A stretch of 64,000 nt of DNA from positions 62,001 through 126,000 of the forward strand of contig JBMNKF010000005.1 of the NCBI GenBank assembly GCA_050952065.1, written 5' to 3'. The stretch comes from JAXGZG01 sp050952065. Lineage in GTDB: Bacteria; Bacillota; Sulfobacillia; Fermentithermobacillales; Fermentithermobacillaceae. A program made the position numbers and the translations under genes. A model generated the notes under the pieces. The model did no database searches. It was given only the letters and a program-made list of their open reading frames with translations, and was not told the DNA's origin. Positions 54,107-63,340 of the stretch are shown piece by piece; within the stretch, counting starts at the first letter, position 1; each line of letters starts with the position of its first letter.

Positions 54107-55603
54107 ATGGTAGACTACAAGGTAAAAATCGGTCTCGCTCCCTGCAGGCGTAACGTCGGTCCGCCTCTATCTGTAACCCCCGGCGGAATCTGGAGCAAGG
54201 AAGCGGCTTTGGATATGAAGAATGTGGTCGTCCCCTACATACTCAAGAACTTCTCAAGTGAGCATATTGAGTTTGTAGATCTCGATTGGCTAAACGAAGA
54301 TGGCATGATGTATTCATATGAACAGGCAGCCGTCATAGCCGAACGTTTTGCCTCGGAGAAGATTGATGCCCTGTTCATAGTGAACGTCAACTTCGGAGAC
54401 GAAGAAGTTGCGGCCAAGCTTGCCAAACTCTGCGATGTACCGACTCTGATTTGGGCGCCCAGAGACGTGGAATTTGGTGATACAGAGGATAAACGTCTTG
54501 ACAATCCTGTTTACGGATGGCGTTTGCTTGACGCCCAATGCGGTTTGTTTGCCGTCTCAAAGCTCTTGCAGCGTTTACACGTCAAATTCACGCATATTCC
54601 CACATGCGATGTTGACGACCCCGGTTTCAAAGAGGCCTTTGAAGATTTTGCAGCCGTCGCGTGTATGTTAAAGAACTGGAGGACCATGCGAGTGCTCCAG
54701 CTGGGCAATCGCCCGAAGCTCTTCACCAGCATGATGTTCAACGAGGACGAGTTGCTCGAGAGGTTCGGCATAGAGGTGTTCCCATACAGCGCTTCGGTTG
54801 CCTTGGCCGAGGTTACGAGAATCCTAGAGACCAGAGACCACGAGCTTGATGCCATAGTCAAGCGCATGCGCGATTTTTATCCTGGCGGCGACGGCGGGGA
54901 TCCCTCGGTGCTGCGCAAGAACGCCGCTCTATACGTATTCTATACCGAACTCTTTGAGACGACCGGATGCTCCGCGATCTGTCCAGATGCTTCTTTCGCA
55001 AGGAGTCTTGGTGTCAGTTCCAATATTGACATAGCGCTCTGCAACAATGACAAGAACTTCATGTCATTTGAATCCGATATGCATGGCGTAATACAGATGG
55101 TGATTATGTCTTCTGCGACGTTCGGAGAAAAGGTACCATTCTTTGGCGAATTCACTGTCAACCACCCCACGAACCCCAATGCTGAACTCATATGGCACAC
55201 CAACATTTTCGCTCCGTCACTAGCAGACCCGTCCCTGGTCGAGCCCTACATTCAGTCTGGCCCGGGTGGTTTGGGTTTGAATGCCGGTTTTGAAGTGGCG
55301 CGTGGCACGTATACCATTGGCCGGTTTGACTGCATGGACGGTAAGTACGCCATGCTCCTGGGGAATTTCAAGGCCGTCCCCGGGCCATTCACACGCGGTC
55401 CTTACATCTGGGGCGAGTTTCAGAATTGGAAGAAATTTGAATCCGCCGTAATGTACGGCCCCTATGTTCATCACATGGTCGAAGTCGAGGGTGATGAACG
55501 CATTCTCGGTCGCCTGAAGGAGTTCTGCCGCTATACGGCCATATACGCCGATGTTCCGGACGAGCGCAGTACACCTTTCGCTCCGTTTTTCTATAATGTC
55601 TAG
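54107..55603 (+). CDS. Fucose/arabinose isomerase-like protein
   Basis: The 498-residue protein has the layout of L-fucose / L-arabinose isomerases. The N-terminal region begins KIGLAPCRRNVG, a middle Rossmann-like part follows, and the C-terminal domain carries the likely metal residues: Glu and Asp in SFESDMHG and His in ELIWHTN. The GFEVARGTYTIGRFD stretch matches the end of that family. It would interconvert an aldose and a ketose. Being the last of four genes with DhaL/DhaK-like kinase and aldolase, it probably makes the ketose that is phosphorylated. The sugar is unknown; relatives include proteins of no known substrate. Confidence 0.8.
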   Translation: MVDYKVKIGLAPCRRNVGPPLSVTPGGIWSKEAALDMKNVVVPYILKNFSSEHIEFVDLDWLNEDGMMYSYEQAAVIAERFASEKIDALFIVNVNFGDEEVAAKLAKLCDVPTLIWAPRDVEFGDTEDKRLDNPVYGWRLLDAQCGLFAVSKLLQRLHVKFTHIPTCDVDDPGFKEAFEDFAAVACMLKNWRTMRVLQLGNRPKLFTSMMFNEDELLERFGIEVFPYSASVALAEVTRILETRDHELDAIVKRMRDFYPGGDGGDPSVLRKNAALYVFYTELFETTGCSAICPDASFARSLGVSSNIDIALCNNDKNFMSFESDMHGVIQMVIMSSATFGEKVPFFGEFTVNHPTNPNAELIWHTNIFAPSLADPSLVEPYIQSGPGGLGLNAGFEVARGTYTIGRFDCMDGKYAMLLGNFKAVPGPFTRGPYIWGEFQNWKKFESAVMYGPYVHHMVEVEGDERILGRLKEFCRYTAIYADVPDERSTPFAPFFYNV

Positions 55604-55748
55604 TTGGATACAGACGAGTCCTGCAAGACCTGTAATGTAAGGATTGTCTGGAAAACAGACGAGACCTTGGGCGCCGCCTGGATACCCATTGAGGGTCGAA
55701 CGTGGGTCAGAGCCCAAGGTCTCAGTCTTCAGTGTTGACGTTGTCTCA

Positions 55749-56954
55749 CTATTCGCAGGCGGAGTACGCTGTTTCGCCGCCCAGGAGGACTTCCTTCACA
55801 TTTTCGAGACATCCAATATCCTCTGAAGCGTCTCCCGAGACCACCGTGATATCGGCAAGCGCTCCCGGTATTAGTTCGCCTATCTTACCTTCCATGCCGA
55901 GGGCTTTGGCACAATTCTTGGTGCCGGCACCGATGGCCCAAACCGGGCTCATACCATATTCGACCATCACGGCAAGTTCTTGGGCTACTGGCGCTGCGGC
56001 TGCTCCTTCAGATATCATGTCGGTTCCCGAGACTACCAGAACCCCGGTTTCAGCGAACTTCTTGAAATTTGCCCGATAGTAGATGTTGGCCGGGCGGTAA
56101 ATGTCGTAAGTCTCTTTCTGCAGAGGGGTGAGAGATTCGTAGCCGTGTTCCTTTACTATCGCGTCGAGACGGTCGCCTGTGCTCTTATGGACTAGCAGGG
56201 TAGGAGACCAGGCAATGCCCTTTTCCTTCATCTGCAACACTTGCTCATAGGTCAGATCTGTGCCGTGCTCAATAGTGTCGACTCCGGCGTTGATGCAAAT
56301 CTGCAGTGAAGGTTGGCGGCTGGAGTGTACGGCTATTCTGCGGTTGTGCCTCCGCGTCTCGTCCACGGCGGCGTCCATCTCCTGCTGAGTCAACTCTGAG
56401 ACATCTGATCTGTGTGAGGCCATGACCTTGATCCAATCGGCTCCTTCGCGGATTTGGGTGCGTATGGCCTTTCTTATCTCCCATTCGCCGTCGACCTCAA
56501 TACTGCCGTCAAGGGTGTTCCATGCGTGTCCCCCCGTGGCACATATGGCCCTGTTGCAGAAATGCAGGCGCGGAACATGTTTGAGAAAACCTTTGCTTAC
56601 TGCGATGTTGTACTCGCGGCACACGCCATCGGGAGACATCACGTCCCGCATGGTGGTAACCCCGGCTTTTATTGCCCTTTGCGCGTAATCCAGCGCCATA
56701 TAGGCTACAAGGTATTTGCCGTAAACCTGTTTGTCCGGCCGGTTGTACCAATAACCCATATGTACATGCATATCTATAAGCCCTGGCAGTATTGTCGCGT
56801 CGCCGTAGTCTCTCACATTCTCGCCGGGATACCTGCATTTTAGCTGCTCCGCCGGTCCAACTTCTTTTATCACGCCGTTTTCGAACAGTACTGCCCCGTC
56901 CTTGATGACGGTCTCCGAGTCGCCCGTTACTACTGTTTTGGCGCAGATCAGCAT
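55749..56954 (-). CDS. Metal-dependent amidohydrolase
   Basis: The 401-residue protein is an amidohydrolase-superfamily enzyme of the imidazolonepropionase / Xaa-Pro-dipeptidase-like branch. Metal motifs are GLIDMHVHMG (HxH near residue 62), the Lys in DWIKVMAS (possible carboxylated Lys), His in IAVHSSR and TIEHGTDL, and the final Asp in VVSGTDMI. The substrate could be a dipeptide or cyclic amide. It has its own ribosome site (GGAGGAGGT) and runs against the sugar operon, so it may belong with the peptide-use genes. Confidence 0.85.
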   Translation of the reverse strand: MLICAKTVVTGDSETVIKDGAVLFENGVIKEVGPAEQLKCRYPGENVRDYGDATILPGLIDMHVHMGYWYNRPDKQVYGKYLVAYMALDYAQRAIKAGVTTMRDVMSPDGVCREYNIAVSKGFLKHVPRLHFCNRAICATGGHAWNTLDGSIEVDGEWEIRKAIRTQIREGADWIKVMASHRSDVSELTQQEMDAAVDETRRHNRRIAVHSSRQPSLQICINAGVDTIEHGTDLTYEQVLQMKEKGIAWSPTLLVHKSTGDRLDAIVKEHGYESLTPLQKETYDIYRPANIYYRANFKKFAETGVLVVSGTDMISEGAAAAPVAQELAVMVEYGMSPVWAIGAGTKNCAKALGMEGKIGELIPGALADITVVSGDASEDIGCLENVKEVLLGGETAYSACE

Positions 56955-57128
56955 GGTATACCTCCTCCGATTTCAGGCTTTTGGGCCTGTTTGACTACTA
57001 TTATATAGTCTCGTGGATGGGCGGCAACAGCAGTAGCTCGGTTGACAATACCCCGGAGTATGCTAGTATCGAGGTGTTAAGCAGCCTCAAGGGCGCAAGT
57101 ATATGCATCCTGAAGGGACGATGGCGAG

Positions 57129-58982
57129 ATGTCCAAGTATAAGCTGAACGAGACAGGATACCGGAACGTACAGTTGATGCCAAGTCTGTGGGAGGATCAG
57201 CGCAGATACACAATTGAGCTATACCTGGCCATACCCAACGACGAGATTCTACATAATATCCGAAGAAAAGCGGGGATAGAATCGAAAGTCAACGGTTTGG
57301 GCGGATGGTACGGTGAGTCGGATATGCCGGCTAACCTTGGTCAATGGTTTGGTGCTTTCACGAAGCTGTATATGGTCACCGGCGACTACAGGTTAAAGGA
57401 AAAGGTCATCTCTCTTGCAGAGGAGTTCGATAAGTGCGCCGTTGCAGAACCTGCCGTGTATGATACGAGGCCTTATTCCCTGGATAAATATGTTACTGGA
57501 TTCTCGGATATGTACGAGTATTTGGGCTACCAGAAAGCCAAGAAGCACATATCAAACTTCGTAGATAGAGCTATACAGACTTTTGAAAGAGAGATTGTGG
57601 AGTATAACGGAATCCACCCCCAGAACAAGCGCGGGTTGAAGATGAACGAGTGGTACACTCTCCCCGAGGCATTGTACAGGGCCTATCAAGTGTTCGGCGA
57701 CGATAAGTACAAGGACTTCGCCAAGGAATGGGATTATCGTTATTACTGGGACAAGATTATCAACGACGATTCCGAGACGATCGGTCCGCGCCACGCATAC
57801 AGCCATGTCAATGCTTTCTCCAGCGCTGCGAAGGCTTACGAGGTAACGCAGGATAGCTACTATCTCAAAGCCATGGAAAAGGGATACGATCTGGTTACTG
57901 GCAGGCACACATATGCCACGGGAGGTTATGGACCGGCCGAGGCAATGTATGTCGAACGCTTAAGCTACCTTGGCGACGCGCTCAAGACAAACTGGGACAC
58001 GGAGCACAAGCGCGACCCCATGTACATAAACTGGACGGGCGGTCCAGTGGCTAGGGCTGATGAATGGGGTAACTGTGAAGTCTCTTGTTGTTCATGGGCG
58101 ATTTTCAAGTTCTGCAACTACTTGCTCAAGTTAACGGGGAACGCCAAGTATGGAGCGTGGGTTGAACAAGCCCTGGTAAACTGCACGGGTGCCCAGATAC
58201 CGATGACAAGCGACGGTAAGATACTCTATTATCACAGTTATTTCAACGACGGGGCCCTAAAGTCAAACTACGACCGGCGCTTGCATCCCGGCGGGGTAAA
58301 CTTCACATGGGTGTGTTGCACTGGAACCTGGCCGCTGAACATGGCCGAGTATGCCAACCTGATTTATTACCATGACGACGAGTCCGTCTATGTGAGTCAG
58401 TACCTTCCTTCCAAGTTTAGCTGGGAGAAAGACGGCGTCAAAGTCGTAATCAACAATTACTCCAACTATCCGGAGTCTGAGAAGCGCCTATTCAGCGTTT
58501 CCGTAAGTGAAGATGTATCCTTTACACTCAAGTTCAGAGTCCCTGAATGGGCTGACGGCAAGAACGCGATCTTTGTAAACGGCGAGAGAATCGACGCAGA
58601 GATCAAGCCCAACACATGGGTTGAGCTGAAGCGGGAGTGGAAAGACGGGGATACCGTTACCGTCGAATACCCCTATAGGCTTTTCTTCAAGCCGGTTGAC
58701 GAGTATTCCCCTGACATGGTGGCGCTCTGCTATGGGCCGGTTGTGCTTGCCTGCACCGATATGACGATTCTTGTAGGCGACAAAGATCATCCGGAGGATT
58801 GGATAAAGCCAGTTCCCGGCGAACCTTTCACCTTCGTAACGGAACCAGGTCACGCCGGGAGATTCAAGCATATAACCCGCAAGTTCGTACCCTTCTACAA
58901 GATAGGCGAGATGCAATGGTACTTTATGTACTTCCGCCTCTTTGATAAAGTGCCGACGCATTGGTTCTATCAGAATGACTGA
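57129..58982 (+). CDS. GH127-like glycoside hydrolase (DUF1680 type)
   Basis: The 617-residue protein looks like a GH127-family (beta-L-arabinofuranosidase-type) enzyme: an alpha/alpha-barrel N-terminal domain (about 1-430) and beta domains after it (FRVPEWADGKNAIFVNG is typical). The family's zinc-thiolate site seems present as CEVSCCS near residue 318 and VCCTGTWPLN near 400, though the first motif has ExxC instead of ExC. There is no signal peptide, so it acts inside the cell on imported oligosaccharides. It could release L-arabinose for the neighbouring isomerase, kinase and aldolase, but other sugars are possible. Confidence 0.75.
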   Translation: MSKYKLNETGYRNVQLMPSLWEDQRRYTIELYLAIPNDEILHNIRRKAGIESKVNGLGGWYGESDMPANLGQWFGAFTKLYMVTGDYRLKEKVISLAEEFDKCAVAEPAVYDTRPYSLDKYVTGFSDMYEYLGYQKAKKHISNFVDRAIQTFEREIVEYNGIHPQNKRGLKMNEWYTLPEALYRAYQVFGDDKYKDFAKEWDYRYYWDKIINDDSETIGPRHAYSHVNAFSSAAKAYEVTQDSYYLKAMEKGYDLVTGRHTYATGGYGPAEAMYVERLSYLGDALKTNWDTEHKRDPMYINWTGGPVARADEWGNCEVSCCSWAIFKFCNYLLKLTGNAKYGAWVEQALVNCTGAQIPMTSDGKILYYHSYFNDGALKSNYDRRLHPGGVNFTWVCCTGTWPLNMAEYANLIYYHDDESVYVSQYLPSKFSWEKDGVKVVINNYSNYPESEKRLFSVSVSEDVSFTLKFRVPEWADGKNAIFVNGERIDAEIKPNTWVELKREWKDGDTVTVEYPYRLFFKPVDEYSPDMVALCYGPVVLACTDMTILVGDKDHPEDWIKPVPGEPFTFVTEPGHAGRFKHITRKFVPFYKIGEMQWYFMYFRLFDKVPTHWFYQND

Positions 58983-59028
58983 TTGCTAATTGATAGAGGT
59001 ATGGAGTCTTGTAACGGGCGGTTGAATG

Positions 59029-59058
59029 AGGGCGCGTTCCGAAACGCGCCCTGTTCTG
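59029..59058 (+). terminator. Terminator after the GH127-like gene
   Basis: AGGGCGCGTT, loop CCGA and AACGCGCCCT form a perfect 10-bp stem followed by GTTCTG. It stands 46 bp after the stop codon. Confidence 0.65.
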
Positions 59059-59132
59059 TGGATACACAGGTCCCGATATTGTCAGAAATGTGAATTGCGG
59101 CAAAAAAAGGGATGGGAAAGGGGAGTTGACAC

Positions 59133-60455
59133 TTGAAATTTGCGGCGAATCATCCAGTTGGCCTGGGCGGAAGACCGTCTGATTGGGGCGGCAAGGTGCT
59201 TCCGTATAGGGAGCGGGCTCGGATAACAAAGGAGTGGCTGAAGCTACGGCTTGAGACCATTCTGCCGGACCTTATGAAACGGAACTCTTTTGACATGTGG
59301 ATTGTGTGTGTACGTGAGTACAACGAGGGACCGCTCATAATGACGCTGTTGCCTTCACCTATGCTTACGGCGAGACGACGCACCATTTTGGTTTTCACCC
59401 GACAACCGGACGACACGGTAGAGCGGATCATACTTGCTCGTCCCGGTCTCGGGGTATATGACCTGTACAAGGACGAATTGAATCGAAACCCCGAGGATGC
59501 AATTAACGTTGCACCGGGAGAGACCCAGTGGGAGGCTCTTGCCCGGATAGTGCGTGAGAGAGACCCCAAGACCATAGGCATCAACATTTCTGAGACCTTC
59601 CAGTTTGCAGATGACCTAACATATACCGAATACAATCAGCTCATGGCTGCTTTGGGACCCAAATACGCACAGAGGGTGCGGGGAGCCGAGAAGTTGAGCG
59701 TGGGTTGGTTGGAACGTCGCTTGCCGGTTGAGATACAAGCCTATCCGGGGATTCAGCACATAGCATACGGGATCATCAAGGAGGCTTTTTCTCCTCGGGT
59801 TGCCCATCCCGGTGTGACCACAGGACTAGATCTCGCTTGGTGGATGCGCCAGCGGGTACATGACCTTGGACTGACCACGTATTTCCAGCCAACGGTGAGT
59901 ATCCAAAGACAAGGAGTCAAAGGCAACACGGAAGAAGATGCTGTGATTCAACAGGGCGACATTCTGCATTGTGATTTCGGCATCTATTACCTAGGGCTCC
60001 ACACTGACATACAAGAATTGGCCTATGTGCTGAAGTTTGGCGAGAGTGACGCTCCCGCTGGGTTGAAGGCGGCTTTGGCGACAGGCAACAGGTTACAGGA
60101 CATCCTTGCTGAAGAGATGATACCAGGCAGGTCCGGGAACGAGATTCTACGAGCATCGTTGAGCAAGGCGGCCGGTGAGGGCATTAGAGCCATGATTTAC
60201 ACTCACCCCATTGGGACCCATATTCATGCTGCAGGCATGTACGTCGGGATGACCGACATGCAGCAAGGTGTCCCCGGTACCGGTGACTGGGTACTGGTCA
60301 ACGACACTTGTTACTCATTCGAGCTCAACATCAAACAATACGTCCCAGAATGGGACCAGGACGTCACCATCGCGTTAGAAACCGATGTTGCCGTAATAGA
60401 TGGTCGTGTTTACTATTTGGGTGGACGGCAGACTGAATTCCATTTGGTGGAGTGA
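59133..60455 (+). CDS. M24 family peptidase-like protein, large form
   Basis: The 440-residue product is M24-like, with an N-terminal creatinase-type domain and a C-terminal metal domain. Asp ligands are likely in LHCDFGIYY and LHTDIQEL, His in THPIGTHIHAAG (the usual GHGIG is replaced), and Glu in CYSFELNIKQY and TIALETDVAV. The metal site is recognisable but diverges from standard prolidases, so the reaction may differ. It starts with TTG at 59133 behind AAAGGGGAG; there is no signal peptide. It is followed by another M24 gene 55 bp later. Confidence 0.8.
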   Translation: MKFAANHPVGLGGRPSDWGGKVLPYRERARITKEWLKLRLETILPDLMKRNSFDMWIVCVREYNEGPLIMTLLPSPMLTARRRTILVFTRQPDDTVERIILARPGLGVYDLYKDELNRNPEDAINVAPGETQWEALARIVRERDPKTIGINISETFQFADDLTYTEYNQLMAALGPKYAQRVRGAEKLSVGWLERRLPVEIQAYPGIQHIAYGIIKEAFSPRVAHPGVTTGLDLAWWMRQRVHDLGLTTYFQPTVSIQRQGVKGNTEEDAVIQQGDILHCDFGIYYLGLHTDIQELAYVLKFGESDAPAGLKAALATGNRLQDILAEEMIPGRSGNEILRASLSKAAGEGIRAMIYTHPIGTHIHAAGMYVGMTDMQQGVPGTGDWVLVNDTCYSFELNIKQYVPEWDQDVTIALETDVAVIDGRVYYLGGRQTEFHLVE

Positions 60456-60510
60456 TGTCGCCTGGGTTACGCACACACAACTTGATGTTACTTTGAGGAG
60501 GGCATGAGAA

Positions 60511-61563
60511 ATGGCGCCGGTGCCAGCAGAATATCTACCAATTCGACTCGAGAACCTTCGCAACAGCATGAGAGCAAAGGGACTCGACGCGGTCCTGATC
60601 AATCATCCCGCCAACCGTCACTATATTGGGGGCGTGTACGCAAACGACACCCAAATAGGTGAGAGCGCGGGATGGCTCCTAATCGGGTTGACTAAGGCCT
60701 ACGGATTGTTCAGCAGTGCCCATTTTGACGAGTGGAAGAGCCAGGCAACACATCTTGAGAACATATGCTTAGAGCCGCCGTCTGGAAGAAAGTATCCTGT
60801 TCGAGCAGCCGAAATCATCAATGCGAACCAGTGGAAGCGAATCGGCGTGGATGAGGACGCGCTAGGCATGCGGTGGCATGACGAGACTATGGCGGGACTG
60901 GGTGGTCTCGCGAAGCTACTTCCCATGGGTGGCCTTATCGAGGAATTGAGAAACGAGAAAGACGAGTGGGAGTTGAGTTGCGTAAGAGAGGCATGTGCCA
61001 TTACCTCGAAGGCCTATGAGTACGTCATGAGTTACGTCAAGCCGGGTATCACCGAAAAAGAACTGGCCTGGGAATTGGAGAAGGCTATGCGCGAAAACGG
61101 TGCAGATGACATCGGATTTGACACCATCGTTGGAGCCGGCGAATTTGCCGCAGTGCCGCACCATGTGCCTATCGACAGGAAAATCGCCGAGGGTGAATCT
61201 GTCGTTGTCGACATGGGCGCTATGGTAAACGGATATGGAGCCGACATGACCAGGACTTTCTGTTTTGGCAAGGCACCGGAAAGACTTGTGCAGATGCACT
61301 CGGATATTGAGAAAGCTTTGGACCGAGAGGTATCCTATGCAGTCGTGGGAGCCAAGCCCAACGGTCATGGCGTTGGCCTTTCGATTCACGAGAACCTCCG
61401 CATTCGCGAGGGGGCTACCTTACGACCCAACATGACGCTGGCTATTGAACCAGCCGTCTATGTTCCCGGCTGGGGTGGGGTACGCCTTGAGGATACCGTC
61501 TTGGTCACTGCAGACGGCCAGGAAAGGCTTACCACGGCCACAATGCAGCTTGAGTTTGTATAG
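60511..61563 (+). CDS. M24 family peptidase with shortened catalytic domain
   Basis: The 350-residue product has a normal N-terminal creatinase-type domain and all five metal ligands: Asp in VVDMGAM and ADMTRTF, His in NGHGVGLSIHE, Glu in AIEPAVYVP and RLEDTV. However, only about 36 residues separate FGK from GHG, where M24 peptidases usually have about 55-60, so some 20 residues of the helical hairpin are missing, in frame. It may be a true variant or a slightly damaged gene. It lies between another M24 gene and an aminotransferase gene. Confidence 0.82.
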   Translation: MAPVPAEYLPIRLENLRNSMRAKGLDAVLINHPANRHYIGGVYANDTQIGESAGWLLIGLTKAYGLFSSAHFDEWKSQATHLENICLEPPSGRKYPVRAAEIINANQWKRIGVDEDALGMRWHDETMAGLGGLAKLLPMGGLIEELRNEKDEWELSCVREACAITSKAYEYVMSYVKPGITEKELAWELEKAMRENGADDIGFDTIVGAGEFAAVPHHVPIDRKIAEGESVVVDMGAMVNGYGADMTRTFCFGKAPERLVQMHSDIEKALDREVSYAVVGAKPNGHGVGLSIHENLRIREGATLRPNMTLAIEPAVYVPGWGGVRLEDTVLVTADGQERLTTATMQLEFV

Positions 61564-61648
61564 TTGTCTGTCTACGCTTCTCGCTAAGTGTGATGTTCAC
61601 GTCTGGTGAGTAAAGCCGCAGGAAGATTGGTCCGAGGAGGGGATGTGG

Positions 61649-62863
61649 ATGGCGATAAGAGACAGGATGTCGCCAGCTTACGCTAAACTGGAGGGCGGCT
61701 TGTTCACCAAAGTTACCAAAGCCGATGTGGGAAGCGCATACGCTGACCTTATCAATCAGGGGATCAGCCCAATGGGTTGGGCTGATCCCTTTTACCCAGA
61801 CTATTGCATCCCTCGGCACGTAGTGCAGGCTACCGTGGAGTGTATCGAGAGCGGTATGGCTTCGCATTACACAATGCCAGTGGGGAACCTCGAACTCAGA
61901 AGAGCGGTGGCGCGAAGACTTCGGCGGGTTAACGGGATAGACGCGGATCCTGAGCGGAATATCCTTATTACGCCCGGTTCCGATTCGGGTTTGTTTTACG
62001 CCATGTTGCCGTTCATTGTGCCTGGCGACGAGGTCTTGTATCCGGATCCCAGCTACCCTAACAACCGTCTGAACATCGAGTTGATGGGCGGGGTTCCGGT
62101 TAGCATACCGCTTTATGAAGAAGACGCGTACCAGCCTCGAATTGAGGAGTTGGAAAAGCGCGTTACCGATAGGACCAAAATGATTCTGTTGACCCATCCC
62201 AACAATCCGACAACCACGGTGTTCCGCAGAGATCGCTTAGAGGCGATAGCGCGTCTTGCAGTCGAGCACAACCTTGTTGTAGTGGTGGACCAGGCATTCG
62301 AAGATACAGTGTTCGATGATATTGAATTCATAAGTCCTGCGACTTTATCGGGAATGTGGGAGAGGACCGTCTCTGTGTTTTCTGTGTCCAAGGGCATGGC
62401 GCTAAGTGGGTTTCGCGTTGGGTACATAGTGGCTTGCGACGAGATCATGGACGTGCTCTACGGCGGAGTCGTCAACGTTCTAGGGGCCACCAACACTGCG
62501 GCTCAAATTGGGGCTATGGCGGCTCTTGAGGACGATTCTTTCATCCAAGAGTATAAGACCGTGTACGACCGTAGAAGGAAAGTGGCGTACGAAGTGTTCA
62601 ATTCCATACCCGGCGTGTCCATGCTCATGCCCGAGTCGGGATTCTACTCGTGGGTCAATGTGTCCAGTCTCGGGCCTACCGCAGAAATATGCGAGTACCT
62701 CATTAAGGAAGCGCGAGTGGCAGTCAACGACGGCAACGCCTACGGACGCCTGGGGGATGGTCACATTAGGGTGATCCACGGCGCCCTAAAGAATGATGAC
62801 CATGCCTACCGGGCAATGCATAGGATGAAGGATGCCTTAACTATGCGCTCGGCCAAACGGTAG
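61649..62863 (+). CDS. Class I/II aminotransferase
   Basis: The 404-residue PLP enzyme is of fold type I. Motifs are PGSDSGLFYA, the NNPTTTV substrate loop, VVVDQAFED with the Asp for the pyridine ring, and SVSKGMALSGFRVGY with the Schiff-base Lys and the phosphate-binding Arg. It probably transaminates an amino acid from peptide breakdown; the exact substrate is not evident. The frame starts at ATG 61643, but GAGGAGG is only 2 nt from it, so the ATG at 61649 is preferred. Confidence 0.88.
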   Translation: MAIRDRMSPAYAKLEGGLFTKVTKADVGSAYADLINQGISPMGWADPFYPDYCIPRHVVQATVECIESGMASHYTMPVGNLELRRAVARRLRRVNGIDADPERNILITPGSDSGLFYAMLPFIVPGDEVLYPDPSYPNNRLNIELMGGVPVSIPLYEEDAYQPRIEELEKRVTDRTKMILLTHPNNPTTTVFRRDRLEAIARLAVEHNLVVVVDQAFEDTVFDDIEFISPATLSGMWERTVSVFSVSKGMALSGFRVGYIVACDEIMDVLYGGVVNVLGATNTAAQIGAMAALEDDSFIQEYKTVYDRRRKVAYEVFNSIPGVSMLMPESGFYSWVNVSSLGPTAEICEYLIKEARVAVNDGNAYGRLGDGHIRVIHGALKNDDHAYRAMHRMKDALTMRSAKR

Positions 62864-62901
62864 TCAAGGTTCAAAAGGCGGTTCTCCTGGTGTCAGGTTA
62901 T

Positions 62902-63340
62902 TCAGGCCATGTAGTTCTCTATGTCCTCTACTGACTTGATGATGCCAGAGGAGAGAGATTTCACCCCGTTCTTGGTAATGACCACATTGTCTTCTACCCT
63001 GATTCCTATGCCCTCCTGGGCTATGTACAGACCCGGTTCCACAGTGAAGACATTGTTTTCTCGCAGTACCCTACCGGGCGATCTTAGATCGTGCAGATCC
63101 AGTCCAATTTGGTGCCCGATGCTGTGATAGAAGTAGTTGTCCACTTCGCTGTCCAAAGTAATGAGCCCTAGGGTTCGCAGTGCCTTTGCGAAGTACTTCT
63201 TCACAGCTTCGTTGACCGCCAACTCGGTTACCCCATCGCGCATCTCGGCCATGGCAACTTGTTGGGCTTCTAGAACTACGTTATAGATGTCTTTCTGCCT
63301 GGGGGTAAACTTGCCGCTTACCGGGTGAGTTCGCGTGGGC
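62902..63340 (-). pseudogene. C-terminal half of an M24 peptidase gene
   Basis: This encodes only the last 145 or so residues of an M24 aminopeptidase P-like enzyme: GKFTPRQKDIYNVVLEAQQ, the metal His in YHSIGHQIGLDLHDL, Glu in FTVEPGLYI and RVEDNVV. The N-terminal domain and the two Asp ligands are missing, and upstream sequence switches to a solute-binding protein near 63320-63340. It therefore cannot be an active peptidase. It looks like the 3' remnant left by a deletion. Confidence 0.85.
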
